From positions 75,239,501 to 75,303,500 of the forward strand of contig NC_077240.1 in the NCBI RefSeq assembly GCF_947179165.1: a stretch of DNA of 64,000 nt. Reading direction: 5' to 3'. The notes under the pieces are model-generated. The model made no database searches, had not been told where the DNA came from, and was given only the letters and a program-made list of their open reading frames with translations. Made by a program: the position numbers and the translations under genes. Source of the stretch: Solanum dulcamara (Eukaryota; Streptophyta; Magnoliopsida; Solanales; Solanaceae). Shown here in pieces: positions 49,370-61,440 of the stretch (its first letter is position 1; every line of letters starts with the position of its first letter).

Positions 49370-49800
49370 TTATTTATGTGGTCTTTCGTCTTCACTTTGA
49401 ATGTTACTCTTTTGCTTCTTCACTGCATATTCCCATAGTAGAGCCCCAAACCTCTTTCGGAGATTGTCTGCACTTAGCTGTTGATTTGCAATATCCTGGT
49501 CATTGCTCACTAACTCCGCAAATGCAGCTACAAAAACTCCACAGCCCCTATAAAATTTAAAATATAAAAATATTATTGAGTTTAATAAGACCAATACAAA
49601 AGATAGTATTTATTTGATAAACAAATAAACTTACAATGAATCTTCTTGTTGTCTATGAATTCCTTCAGTTATGAACTTAGATTCAATGAGCTCAAACTCA
49701 TTTTTTCCATTGTATTTAGGTGATGCCTTTAATTCAGGACGCTTATCATAGAACATGACCACACTCAAATACACAAAATATTTCACTTTGTTCTTTACAG
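49370..49800 (-). pseudogene. Ulp1-type C48 peptidase C-terminal region, two exons
   Basis: SUMO-protease-like domain fragment. The upstream exon (about 49800-49635) encodes FYDKRPELKASPKYNG, then FELIESKFITEG. It ends at a consensus GTAAGT donor (49634-49629), and an acceptor TTTTATAG|GGG (49548) opens the second exon, 49547-49370. That exon has CGVFVAAFAELVSNDQDI and LSADNLRKRFGALLWEYAVK and ends SEDERPHK. The catalytic Cys is in the CGVFVAAF motif; the residue before it is Gly rather than the usual Asp. The His/Asp part of the catalytic site was not found, so this is a fragment. Such domains are often carried by MULEs. An intron of 87 bp with clean borders suggests it was once spliced. Confidence 0.7.
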
Positions 49801-49805
49801 TTCAC

Positions 49806-49960
49806 TGTCTCTAACATATTTTTGTTCAAAGTTTAATTCTTTTTTGTGGTGTACAGATCACTGAAGATTTTTTTCATTAGCTACAGGTTTCATTCGTCTC
49901 TAATTCAACTTTAATATGTGTGTAATACATATAGTTCAAAGTTTAATTCATTAACAAAAT
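49806..49960 (-). repeat. 123-bp repeat units beside the Ulp1 exons
   Basis: One and a half units (GTTCAAAGTTTAATTC near 49827 and 49937) of the same repeat as in the arrays at 48290 and 60412. Confidence 0.75.
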
Positions 49961-50143
49961 AGTAAAAATAAGTTTATACCTTTACAAAACAATATGTATG
50001 CCAAGAAAGAATAGACAAACAAAAGTAAGGACCATTTTGTTCCTCTTTATTTCCTTTTATAAGAAAAAACTACAATTGTGTATATAATAGAAGTGATTTA
50101 TCAAATATCAGCTCATACTTAGAGAAAATCCTAGTAAAAATTA

Positions 50144-52299
50144 TGTCACGCCCCGAGAGGGTACCCTAGGCGTGGCCGGCACTCAGAAACCATTTCTGGC
50201 TTCCGAGAGAACCACTTGGTCGGTTTCTTATTTATTCATCAGCGGAAGACTTAAGAATACTAATGTGGGCTTGTCATAATCAAGGGAAAAATAGATAATT
50301 CTTATAAGAAGTAGTTTCTAAGGAGAACTACTCCGATTACATCATCAGACTCTGTCTATGAAGCCTCTAATACTCTTAGAAGGTGCCAATGATATGTCCA
50401 TGGCTACCTCAAAAGAAACATCACACTCAACAATAATAAAAGGATAAGGAGTTCCTTCAAATACAAGAAGGACTCACCAAATAGTCGAACAGAAATGATC
50501 TTCAACGATGCGCCTATTGAGGATCTCTAATACCTGTATCTGCATCATAAAATGATGCAGGTCGAATGACGTCAGTACGTGGAATGTACGAGTATGTAAA
50601 ATGGCAGGAAGGTAAGGACAGATATCAAGAAACTCCTCTCAATAAAACTCAGCTCAGAACTCAACATCATCTCAACATCAATATGTAATGCAAGTTTAAA
50701 ATATAATAATAAAAATAATAGTAATAAAAATTGCTTACTCAGTTGGGAGTTTCTCTAACCGACAACCATCACTTATGAGCTAGCGATGATACAACGAAGC
50801 GATGTCGTTGCCACATCCATCCAATACCTTGCCAGGGTAAAGGACATCACCATCTTGGATCCACTCATCAAAGTCCTCTTTTTGGGACTTAAGAGGCATA
50901 GCCTCCATCCTACGTTGGCTACGTAGTTCTGGGGTTTGAGTCAATTAAACTCTTACCCAACTCGGTGCTCAATACTACTCCCAAAATATGTGCTCATATT
51001 AAACTCATCATCTAGTCTCATTGGACTTTAATTTAAATCATCAAACTCATCTCATTTTATGTTCATCAATCATTATACTTCCAAAAATATCATTTACATC
51101 TCATCAAAACATCTTACTCAAAATATCATTTGCTCAAATTCATTCAAACTCAACTCTTTTGCTCTTTCAAAACTCAATAAAATACATATATAGTATTAAT
51201 TCATATAACTTTCTTTTTATCGATAAAAATAATAAAAAAACCAACATTTTTACTCAAAACATGTATAAATATATTCATAAACATCAAATTAATTAGGAAT
51301 CATGAGAAAGTAGCCATGAACAATAATTCCAATAATATAAGAGATAACAATAATAATAATATTAATGCATAAATATATCCAACTCAATAGAAGAAGAATT
51401 ATTTCATTTAGAATTCAAAATTTGGATAAAATTCAACTATAATTCAATTATAATGAATTTAAATATTGGGCGCATGGACGAACTCAATCCAATGCTATAA
51501 AAGCCTTACATACCTTAAATCCGAAGGTTTACTCCGAATTGGAACACTCTTGGACCCCTAGCCTTTTCTTCTCGCCGGAGCGTTTTGTGTACTACCCGGA
51601 GTATAAGAATTACCGGAGTAGTATTTTTATACTACTAAAACTAAAACTATATTTGAGAAGAAGTATATAGAGAGAAGAAATGCTTAAGAAAGCTTGATGA
51701 ATAAAATGAGGAAATAAGGTGGGTATTTATAGGTGGGAAAGAGGGACCTAACAATAAATAAAATAATTATAAAAAAAAATCTGAAAATTTAATGGAATAT
51801 ATTGATGTCATGGATGATGTTAAATGGAGGACAATTTATGTCATGCATGATGTCAAATGTATCTAGATCTTTCCATGGTAGGTAAGATGAGTTCTTTTTA
51901 ACAGAATACTCTTTTTTCGGAGCTGCGTTTGAATAAGATAAATTCCTTATTAGGATTTGGTGTCTTCATAAGAATTGTAGATATGGAAGTCTAGTTTCAT
52001 ATCGTTCAAGAATCAACCAATTTGGAGCAACCTACAGTGAGATATGAATTTTCTTCTATAAACACTCAATTCCGTTACAGTACTATATCTTGCAAAGATT
52101 AATTTATTTGACCTACTTATACTCTGAATCTTAAGATATGTTCTTCATGAAAGTTGTAGGTAAGGATGTTGTGGTTACCCAGAAATGTGAATCACCTAAT
52201 TTGGACTAACTTATGAAAAGTTATGCCTAAAATACAGAGGTTGTATTATTTCCATCGAGAATTGAAATACCGACATACAATATTTTAGGGGTTGTTACA
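50144..52299 (-). repeat. Tekay 3' LTR
   Basis: 2156 bp; in the element's direction it starts TGTAACAACCCC and ends GGGGCGTGACA. It has a TATA motif CCTATAAATACCC near 51728-51740. The 91-codon ORF inside it also occurs in the other LTR and is not a gene. Confidence 0.95.
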
Positions 52300-52315
52300 A
52301 TATCTCCCCCTTGGG
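52300..52315 (-). promoter_or_regulatory. Polypurine tract of the minus-strand Tekay element
   Basis: CCCAAGGGGGAGATAT read on the minus strand, directly before the 3' LTR. Confidence 0.85.
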
Positions 52316-52429
52316 ATCATTCGTCCTCGAATGAAGATGAAAATAGGAGACATAAAGAATTAATATCATCAATACATCAACTCCGATACTCAAATGGTCA
52401 ATGATTCAAACTCAAGAATAAACATCGAC

Positions 52430-55400
52430 TTAAAGGTAGAAGTAAGGAATATTACCTTGAATATCGTCATCAGAAGGCATAAATAGATGAGGATAGTTAG
52501 CCTTCATATCTTCTTCAGCTTCCCATGTAGCCTCTTCAACAAATTAATTTCGCCATAGGACTTTGACAGATGCCACTTCCTTAGTTCTTAATTTGCGAAC
52601 CTGACGATCAAGAATTTGAACTGGAATCTCTTCATAACTCAAACTCTCTTTCACCCCAATGCTCTCAGCTGGGACAACAAGTGAAGGATCTCTCAAACAC
52701 TTCTTAAGCATAGAGATGTGAAACACGGAATGAATAGCAGCTAATTCTGGAGGCAACTCCAATTCATAGGCTACGTTACCTACCCTCCTCATAATCTGAT
52801 AAGGACCAATGTAGCGGGGACTAAGCTTTCTTTTCTTTCCAAATCTCATCACACCCTTCATGGGGAAACTTTCAAGTATACCCAATCGTACACTTCGAAC
52901 TCCAAATCTCTTCTTCTAACATCAGTGTAGGATTTCTGGCGACTTTGAGCAGTCCTCAACCTCTCTTGTATGGTTTTCACCTTCTCCATAGCTTGGTGAA
53001 CCAAGTCTGGTCCAATCAACTCAGCTTCACCAACTTCAAACCAACCAATTGGTGATCTACATCTCCTCCCATATAGAGCTTCATAAGGAGCCATTTGAAT
53101 ACTCGAATGGAAACTATTATTGTATGCAAACTCAATAAGAGGTAAATGATCATCCCAATTACCTTTGAAGTCAATGACACAGGCTCTTAACATATCCTCC
53201 AAAGTCTGTATCATACGTTCTGCCTGGCCATCTGTTTGCAGATGAAAAGCAGTACTAAGGTTCACTCTTGAACCCAAGCCCTTCTGAAATGACTTCCAAA
53301 ACTGAGCAGTAAATTGAGCTCCCCTATCAGAGATGATAGACAAAGGAACTCCATGCAGTCTAACAATCTCTCTAAGATACAGTTTGGCATAATCCTCTGC
53401 AGTTTTCGTAGTCTTAACCGGCAAGAAATGGGCCGATTTAGTCATCTTATCCACAATCATCCAAATAGAGTCATGTTGTTTGCGGGTTCGTGGTAAACCG
53501 GTAATGAAGTCCATATTGATCATTTCCCACTTCCATTCCGGGATCTCTATATTCTGAGTCACTCCACAAGGCCTTTGGTGCTCAACTTTAACTTATTGGC
53601 AATTCGGGCACTTGGACACAAACTCTGCTATATCTCTCTTCATTCCACTCCACCAATATACTTTTCTCAAGTGATGATACATCTTTGTTGAACCTGGATG
53701 GATGGAATACTTAGAATTATGGGCTTCTTTCATGATTCTCTCCCTAACACCATCAACACTTGGAACACATAATCTTTCTTGATATCTCAACACTCCATCT
53801 CCCTCTTTGGTAAAAGCCATTACCTTCTGCTTGTAAAGCTCATCCTTCAGTTGAAGAAGAATGGGATCCTGATCTTGCTTTTCTTTCACCTCTACAACTA
53901 GAGATGATTCAGCTCCATTTCGTACTATTGTACCACCCTCACTAGAGTCAATAAGTTGAACTCCCAAACGCACAAGTCTATGCACTTCCTTTGCCAACTC
54001 CTTCTTTTCCTCTTCCACATGGGTTGTACTCCCCATAGATAACCTGCTAAGAGCATCAACAACTACATTTGCTTTACCTGGGTGGTAGAGAATGCTCATG
54101 TCATAATCCTTGAGCAACTCTAGCCATCTCCTCTGCCTCAAATTCAGCTCCTTCTGGCTGAATACATACTGTAAGCTCTTATGGTCTGTGAACACATCCA
54201 CATCTACACTATAAAGATAGTGACGCCAGATCTTAAGAGCAAATACCACAGCTGCCAACTCAAGGTCATGAGTGGGGTAGTTTCTCTCATGAGTCTTAAG
54301 CTGCCTGGAAGCATAGGCAATGACCTTACCTTTCTGCATCAATACACATCCCAACCCAACTCTTGAAGCATCACAATAGATTACAAAACCATCCGTTCCT
54401 TCGGGTAGGGATAGTACTGGAGCAGTAGTCAATCTAGCTTTCAACTCTTGAAAACTTTTCTCACAAGCATCAGACCATTGAAACTTAGCCTTCTTCTGAG
54501 TCAGCTTAGTCAATGGTGAGGATATAGATGAAAATCCCTCAACAAACCTCCTGTAGTAACCAGTCAAACCTAAGAAACTCCTTATGTCGGTTGGAGAGGT
54601 AGGTCGGGGCCAGTTCTTAACTGCCTCAATCTTTTGAGTATCAACTTGGATTCCATCCCCAGATATAATATGGCCTAGGAATGCTACAGACTCAAGCCAA
54701 AACTCACACTTTGAAAACTTAGCATACAACTCCTCCTCCTTAAGAGTTTGAAGGATAATCCTAAGGTGATTAGCATGCTCACTCTTACTTCTAGAGTAGA
54801 CCAAAATATCATCGATGAAGACAATTACAAAAGTATCTAGGTATGGCTTGAATACTCGGTTCATGAGGTCTATAAAAGCTGTTGGAGCATTTGTCAATCC
54901 AAAGGACATAAGAAGAAACTCAAAATGACCATAGCGGGTTCGAAAAGCAGTCTTCGGGATGTCACATTCTCTTACTTTCAACTGGTGATAGCCTGATCTG
55001 AGGTCTATCTTAGAGAAGCATGTGGCACCCTGAAGTTGGTCAAATAAATCATCTATTCTGGGGAGAGGGTACTTGTTTTTAATGGTGACCTTGTTTAGCT
55101 GTCGGTAATCAATGCACATTCTAAGGGACCCATCTTTCTTTTGCACGAATAGGACAGAAGCGCCCCAAGGTGAGACACTTGGCCTAATAAACCCCTTATC
55201 TAGGAGGTCTTTCAGTTGTTCTTTCAACTCTTTCAACTCAGCAGGAGCCATCCTATAAGGAGGAATGGAGATAGGTTGTGTATCAGGAAAGACATCAATA
55301 CCAAAGTCTATCTCTCTATCAGGAGGGATTTTGGGTAGATCCTCAGGAAAGACTTTAGGAAACTCATTCACAATGGGAACTGACTCAAGAGATGGAGTTT

Positions 55401-55512
55401 GATCATTAATATTTTTGACTCGGACTATATGATATATACATCCCTTAGAGATTAATTTTCTGGCCTTAAGGTAGGAAATAAATTTACCCCTAGGCACTAC
55501 AGAATTCCCCTT
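52430..55512 (-). pseudogene. Tekay pol: reverse transcriptase, RNase H, integrase, chromodomain
   Basis: Continues the gag-protease frame after a TAG at 55513-55515. RT has [33 protein letters not shown] and the catalytic [10 protein letters not shown]. RNase H has [15 protein letters not shown] and VDALSRL. Integrase starts with a HHCC zinc region ([13 protein letters not shown]...CPNCQ), where a TAA at 53593-53595 stops the frame. The core has MDFITGLP, IISDRGAQF and [15 protein letters not shown] with D-D-E intact. A one-base frameshift near 52870 precedes the RYIGPYQI domain. A TAA at 52544-52546 falls inside the chromodomain (KVLWRN | FVEEATWEAEEDMK). The frame ends at a TAA at 52430-52432. 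Catalytic residues survive. Confidence 0.93.
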
Positions 55513-56853
55513 CTACTCTAAGATAGGCTCGTTTAGAAATTGAAACTTGACAATTCGGGTCCTACAATCAACTGAAGTATAACAAGAATAAAGCCAGTCC
55601 ATGCCAAGAATCACATCAAAATCAACCATGTCCAACTCAACTAAGTCAGCCATGGTATCCCTATGATAGATTGATACAGTACAATTTCTATAGACCCTCT
55701 CAGCTAAGATAGACTCACCAACAGGAGTAGACACACTGAAAGGCTCAAGAAGACACTCAGGAAAGATCTCAAATTTACTAGCCAAGTAAGGAGTCACAAA
55801 AGATAATGTAGCACCCGGATCAAGTAATGCATACACATCAAAAGAAAGGACTCGAAGCATACCAGTAACAATATCAGGTGCATTCTCTTGGCCTTGGTGA
55901 CTACCCATAACATACAGACGGTTGGTTCCCCTACCTGCACTTGAAGCTGCACCTCTATGATTACCTCTATTCTGTGGAGCTGCAGAAGAAAACTGAGCTC
56001 TACTACTTCTATCTCCCTGCCTCTTTGAAGGACACTCATTCTGGAAGTGACCTGTCTTTCCACATCCGTAGCAAGCATTGGTGCCCACACGACACTCTCC
56101 CAAATGGAGCCTCCCACATCTAGCACATGGTGGTTTCCCTCTAGAACCTTGAGCCATACTTAATTGGGACTGAGAACCTTGAGATCGAAAGTTTTGGTGA
56201 CTTAGCGATCTCTGATCATACCTGGTATTAGGTGTAAAAACATTTGTTGGGGAAGGTGCATAATTGGAAGACCTTTTCTGAAAGAAAGATTTGTTACCCT
56301 TCCCTTGCTTCTGCTCATTCTCATGCCCAGCAGACTTAGCCTTCTTGCTTAGGTGTTCCTCTCGGTCCTTTTTCTTGTCATCCTCAACCTGCTGAGCATA
56401 CACCATCAATGTAGAAAAATCCATGTCAGAAATCATTAGCATTGCCTTATATTCTTTCTTTACATGTTTGCCTAGGCCAGAGACAAATTTCCTCATCTTA
56501 GACCTCATATGAGGAATCATTTCTAGGGCATATTTGGATAATTGAATAAACTTCAAACTATACTCTTTCACAGTCATACTCTCTTGCTTGAGGTTCACAA
56601 ACTCCTCAATTTTTGCTTCACGTAGCTCTTGGGGAAAGAAGTTATCAAGAAATGCTCTTTCAAACTCATCCCAAAGAGTAAGCTCTGCATCCTCACCTCT
56701 ACTTTCTTCCCACTGGTTATACCAGACATTTGCCACATCCTTGAGTTGAGAAGACACCAACTCAACCCCCTCGATCTCTGTAGCATGCATCGCTTTTAGT
56801 ATCTTCCACATCTCATCAATGAAATTTTGGAGGTCTTCATCAACGTTGGAACT
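55513..56853 (-). pseudogene. Tekay gag and protease, N-terminally deleted
   Basis: The recognisable gag starts in the middle of the capsid domain (DEDLQNFIDE, near 56841) and continues with LKDVANVWYNQWEESRGEDA, FVNLKQESMTVKEYSLKFIQ, a basic linker, and a CCHC zinc knuckle CYGCGKTGHFQNEC with an additional CARCGRLHLGEC. The aspartic protease active site is LLDPGATLSFV. It ends at a TAG (55513-55515) beyond which the frame stays open into RT. Upstream, an in-frame TAG at 56854-56856 and only about 160 bp of leader remain before the LTR, so about the first 100 residues of gag are missing. The leader joins the capsid coding sequence abruptly. Confidence 0.9.
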
Positions 56854-57000
56854 CTATCGCACGAACTCAGATTATGAAAGAAATGAAATAATTCCTAATG
56901 TCCTATAGTTTCCTGATTATAAGTGTGGTGCACGACACACCCATAAACAAGACTCTACTAGACACGGCTTCATAGACACCCTAGGACTCTTGAACTCTGT

Positions 57001-57013
57001 GCTCTGATACTAA
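57001..57013 (-). promoter_or_regulatory. Primer-binding site, tRNA-iMet type
   Basis: TAGTATCAGAGC read on the minus strand, 3 nt from the 5' LTR. It differs at one position from the usual TGGTATCAGAGC that pairs with initiator tRNA-Met. Confidence 0.8.
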
Positions 57014-57016
57014 GTT

Positions 57017-59172
57017 TGTCACGCCCCGAGAGGGTACCCTAGGCGTGGCCGGCACTCAGAAACCATTTCTGGCTTCCGAGAGAAACACTTGGTCGGTTTC
57101 TTATTTATTCATCAGCGGAAGACTTAAGAATACTAATGTGGGCTTGTCATAATCAAGGGAAAAATAGATAATTCTTATAAGAAGTAGTTTCTAAGGAGAA
57201 CTACTCCGATTACATCATCAGACTCTGTCTATGAAGCCTCTAATACTCTTAGAAGGTGCCAATGACATGTCCATGGCTACCTCAAAAGAAACATCACACT
57301 CAACAATAATAAAAGGATAAGGAGTTCCTTCGAATACAAGAAGGACTCACCAAATAGTCGAAAAGAAATGATCGTCAACGATGCGCCTATTGAGGATCTC
57401 TAATACCTGTATCTGCATCATAAAACGATGCAGGTCGAATGACGTCAGTACGTGGAATGTACGAGTATGTAAAATGGCAGGAAGGTAAGGACAGATATCA
57501 AGAAACTCCTCTCAATAAAACTCAGCTCAGAACTCAACATCATCTCAACATCAATATGTAATGCAAGTTTAAAATATAATAATAAAAATAATAGTAATAA
57601 GAATTGCTTACTCAGTTGGGAGTTTCTCTAACCGACAACCATCACTTATGAGCTAGCGATGATTCAACGAAGCGATGTCGTTGCCACATCCATCCAATAC
57701 CTTGCTAGGGTAAAGGACATCACCATCTTGGATCCACTCATCAAAGTCCTCTTTTGGAGACTTAAGAGGCATAGCCTCCATCCTACGCTGGCTACGTAGT
57801 TCTGGAGTTTGAGTCAATTAAAGTCTTACCCAACTCGGTGCTCAATACTACTCCCAAAATATGTGCTCATATTAAACTCATCATCTAGTCTCATTGGACT
57901 TTAATTTAAATCATCAAACTCATCTCATTTTATGTTCATCAATCATTATACTTCCAAAAATATCATTTACATCTCATCAAAACATCTTACTCAAAATATC
58001 ATTTGCTCAAATTCATTCAAACTCAACTCTTTTGCTCTTTCAAAACTTAATAAAATACATATATAGTATTAATTCATATAACTTTCTTTTTATCAATGAA
58101 AATAATAAAAAAGCCAACATCTTTACTCAAAACATGTATAAAAATATTCATGAACATCAAATTAATTAGGATTCATGGGAAAGTAGCCATGAACAATAAT
58201 TCTAATAATATAAGAGATAACAATAATAATAATATTAATGCATAAATATATCCAACTCAATAGAAGAAGAATTATTTCATTTAGAATTCAAAATTTGGAT
58301 AAAATTCAACTATAATTCAATTATAATGAATTTAAATATTGGGCGCATGGACGAACTCAATCCAATGCTATGAAATCCTTACATACCTTAAATCCGAAGG
58401 TTTACTCCGAATTGGAATACTCTTGGACCCCTAGCCTTTTCTTCTCGCCGGAGCGTTTTGTGTACTACCCGGAGTATAAGAATTACCGGAGTAGTATTTT
58501 TATACTACTAAAACTAAAACTATATTTAAGAAGAAGTATATAGAGAGAAGAAATACTTAAGAAAGCTTGATGAATAAAATGAGGAAATAAGGTGGGTATT
58601 TATAGGTGGGAAAGAGGGACCTAACAATAAATAAAATAATTATAAAGAAAAATCTGAAAATTTAATGGAATATATTGATGTCATGGATGATGTTAAATGG
58701 AGGACAATTTATGTCATGCATGATGTCAAATGTATCTAGATCTTTCCATGGTAGGTAAGATGAGTTCTTTTTAACAGAATACTCTTTTTTCGGAGCTGCG
58801 TTTGAATAAGATAAATTCCTTATTAGGATTTGGTGTCTTCATAAGAATTGTAGATATGGAATTCTAGTTTCATATCATTTAAGAATCAACCAATTTGGAG
58901 CAACCTACAGTGAGATATGAATTTTCTTCTATAAATACTCAATTCTATTACAGTACTATATCTTGCAAAGATTAATTTATTTGACCTACTTATACTCTGA
59001 ATCTTAAGATATGTTCTTCATGAAAGTTGTAGGTAAGGATGTTGTGGTTACCCATAAATTTGAATCACCTAATTTGGACCAACTTATGAAAAGTTATGCC
59101 TAAAATACAGAAGCTGTATTATTTCCATCGAGAATTGAAATACCGACATACAACATTTTAGGGGTTGTTACA
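57017..59172 (-). repeat. Tekay 5' LTR
   Basis: 2156 bp, the upstream LTR of the minus-strand element. It would contain the promoter for the element. The differences from the 3' LTR are scattered substitutions with no large indel. Confidence 0.95.
58597..58604 (-). promoter_or_regulatory. TATA box of the Tekay 5' LTR
   Basis: TATAAATA within CACCTATAAATACCC on the minus strand, conserved in the other LTR near 51735 and followed by a stretch ending in TTCTTCTC-type leader sequence. Confidence 0.6.
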
Positions 59173-59180
59173 AATTAAAT

Positions 59181-59282
59181 CAACAATAAATACCCAATGT
59201 AATCCGACAAGGGTGGTGTGTACACAATCTTACCCTACCTTTTGAAGATCAAGAGATTGTAACTGATAGACCCCCGACTTAA
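59181..59282 (-). mobile_element. Diverged TS SINE fragment
   Basis: On the + strand CAACAATAAATACCCAATG, GTACACAATCTTACCCTACC and TAGACCCCCGACTT match the reverse complement of the TS SINE core, with 70-80% similarity by eye. About 100 bp remain. Confidence 0.6.
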
Positions 59283-60405
59283 ATAAAGAAAAAATGATAT
59301 ATTTGAGAAGAATGAATTCATTCCTCATAGCAGCAATCAAATACTAGATGTGTTGCCTGTGATTTGCACCAAAAAGAACAGAAGCAAAACTAGTGACAAT
59401 GTTCGGCAGGACTAATAGATATATGTGGCTACTTTGTGGAGTACAGACTTGCAACTCATAAACACGCATAATTTTAACTGAATACAAACCGAGTAGATCC
59501 ACATTTCAATCAATTCGTCAACTATGCCTCATAGCAAAAATTGAATACATTCCTCTATACTCGTGATAATAGAATCAGTATACTTGTAGAATCTTAATAT
59601 CATATGAGCATGTTATTTAGAAATATCAGAAGGATGGTTATATAGTCAAACTAGATTCCAACACTATCTTTGGAAACAAACAAGACAGACCTTTAGTGAA
59701 ATATCCTAGTCTACCCAACTATGACTATGAAGAAGAGCAATTTTTTACCTCTGTTGTTATCTTGAAGATCGCTGGAAATCTATTCTAGACCGGCCTCTCG
59801 GCTCTAAATTTTTCTTACTCTTCCATGTCTTCTTCCTTAAACTCTTAACTGAAGTTTAGAATATTGTTTCTTGATTAGTTCAATAAAAGTATAGACATGT
59901 TATAAAGTTCTGTCTAGGACATGCCTCTAATCTTGTTCTAATCTAACCTACCAATAGATCTATCAAAACAAAAATATCCAACCTAATCATTTTATGAAAA
60001 AAATAATAATAATAAGGAACAGACTTGCCTTTAACCAGGAAACTAAGCACATTCAGCCAGAGAAAAAGGTAATTACTATCTAGCTTCATACAAATCTCAC
60101 CAAGCAAACAGCCAAATGATAATATTAGCATTCATCAATCAAGGATAAGATAGAGCTTATCCAGAAATCATCTTAATATTTGTTAGAATTTACTGATTGT
60201 ATCATAACATAGAAAAGATAGCAATTGGTACACAGAAAAATGTAGGAAGATACAATAACCTGATTTCAAAATAGCAAGATAGTTAGGATTTGTTTAATGC
60301 AGAACAAATGCCTACATAGTCAAGACTACATAAGTATAATACACAAATTAAAATAAAATAGACTATAATAAAAGTATCAAATACACAAAAAAATTTATTC
60401 TTTAC
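59283..60405. other. AT-rich noncoding stretch of the MULE
   Basis: About 1.1 kb. I see no gene, family domain or repeat in it. The ORF at 59943-60131 has no recognisable features. Confidence 0.5.
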
Positions 60406-60411
60406 AGATCA

Positions 60412-60860
60412 TTGTCTCTAATTCTCCTCTAATTCAACTTTAATGTGTGTAATACACATTTTAGTTCAAAGTTTAATTCATTTTTGTGGTGTACAGATCA
60501 CTGAAGACTTTTTTCATTAGCTACAGGTTTCATTCCTCTCTAATTCTCTTCTAATTCAACTTTAATATGTGTGTAATACACATTTTAGTTCAAAGTTTAA
60601 TTCATTTTTGTGGTGTACAGATCACTGAAGACTTTTTTCATTAGCTACAGATTTCATTCCTCTCTAATTCTCTTCTAATTCAACTTTAATTTGTGTGTAA
60701 TACACATTTTAATTCAAAGTTTAATTTATTTTTGTGGTGTACAGATCACTGAAAACTTTTTTCAATTAACTACAAATTTCATTCATTTCTAACTCTCTTC
60801 TAATTCAACTTTAATATATGTGTAATACATTTTAGTTCAAAATTTAATTTATTTATATTT
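60412..60860 (-). repeat. 123-bp tandem repeat, right array
   Basis: Four units; the phrase AGTTCAAAGTTTAATT recurs at 60463, 60587, 60711 (variant AATTCAAAG) and 60834, period 123-124 bp. Internal phrase GTGTACAGATCACTGAAGAC is shared with the units near 49830. Confidence 0.85.
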
Positions 60861-61069
60861 ATTTATTTTTTAAACAAAAACAAATTGCAACACAAAAGAT
60901 CTAACAATTCCTGGCAAAACCCCTAACAATCACTGATATAATAAATTTGAGCAAATAAATTTAGACTATAATAAAAGTATCAAATACACAAATTTTTTCT
61001 TCAACATCTACCACACAAGTTCAAAACAACAACAAACTAAGAAAATACACATAAACAGATTGAAAATGC

Positions 61070-61440
61070 TATCAGTTAAATAATGTGTTGGTAGAATGAC
61101 ATACGGGATATAGACTCTCCGGCAGAATCATATTTTTGCACAGTCGATTTCGATTTTTTGGATTCTTCTCCCGAGCAACTGTAGGTCTCACTTTCTTTGA
61201 TTGAATTGAGGAGGTAAATCCTCAAAATCATCGTCACTGTCAATAAATTTCTTAGATGTCGATGCAACATCAACTCGTTTTCTTTTCGATTTAGATTTAG
61301 AACTCAACTCACTGGTTTTTTTCTTACTTCTAACGCCCTTTTTCTTCACATGCAATGCTTGAAAATTTTGATTAACCTCACCACCAACTTCTTCTGGAGA
61401 TTGATTTGTAGAAATAAGGAATAAGGGGAAAATGAAGAAA
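61070..61440 (-). pseudogene. Lys/Arg- and Asp-rich exon of a Ulp1-type MULE gene
   Basis: On the minus strand one frame reads PEEVGGEVNQNFQALHVKKK, then KKKTSELSSKSKSKRKRVDV, then KKFIDSDDDFEDLPPQFNQR before a stop near 61200. A nuclear-type basic cluster followed by an acidic FIDSDDDFEDLPP motif is common in the N-terminal part of plant Ulp1-domain proteins linked to MULEs. The remaining sequence is frame-shifted relative to it. It is on the same strand as the Ulp1 exons at 49370-49800, with the Tekay element between them. Start not identified. No proof that both were one gene. Confidence 0.45.

Larger units (their letters stand above)
50139..59177 (-). mobile_element. Complete Tekay-type Ty3/gypsy element with target duplications
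   Basis: LTR-to-LTR span is 50144-59172, 9029 bp, with AATTA duplicated at 50139-50143 and 59173-59177. Both LTRs are 2156 bp. The order on the minus strand is LTR, tRNA-iMet-like primer site, gag-protease, RT, RNase H, integrase, chromodomain, polypurine tract, LTR. The gag N-terminus is deleted and the coding region carries three in-frame stops and a frameshift. Hand comparison of the LTRs finds about 42 differences. It is inserted inside the MULE. Confidence 0.95.

Noticed and set aside
51021..58169. Paired 91-codon ORFs at 51021 and 57894
   Set aside because: They are the same stretch in the two Tekay LTRs, on the antisense strand.
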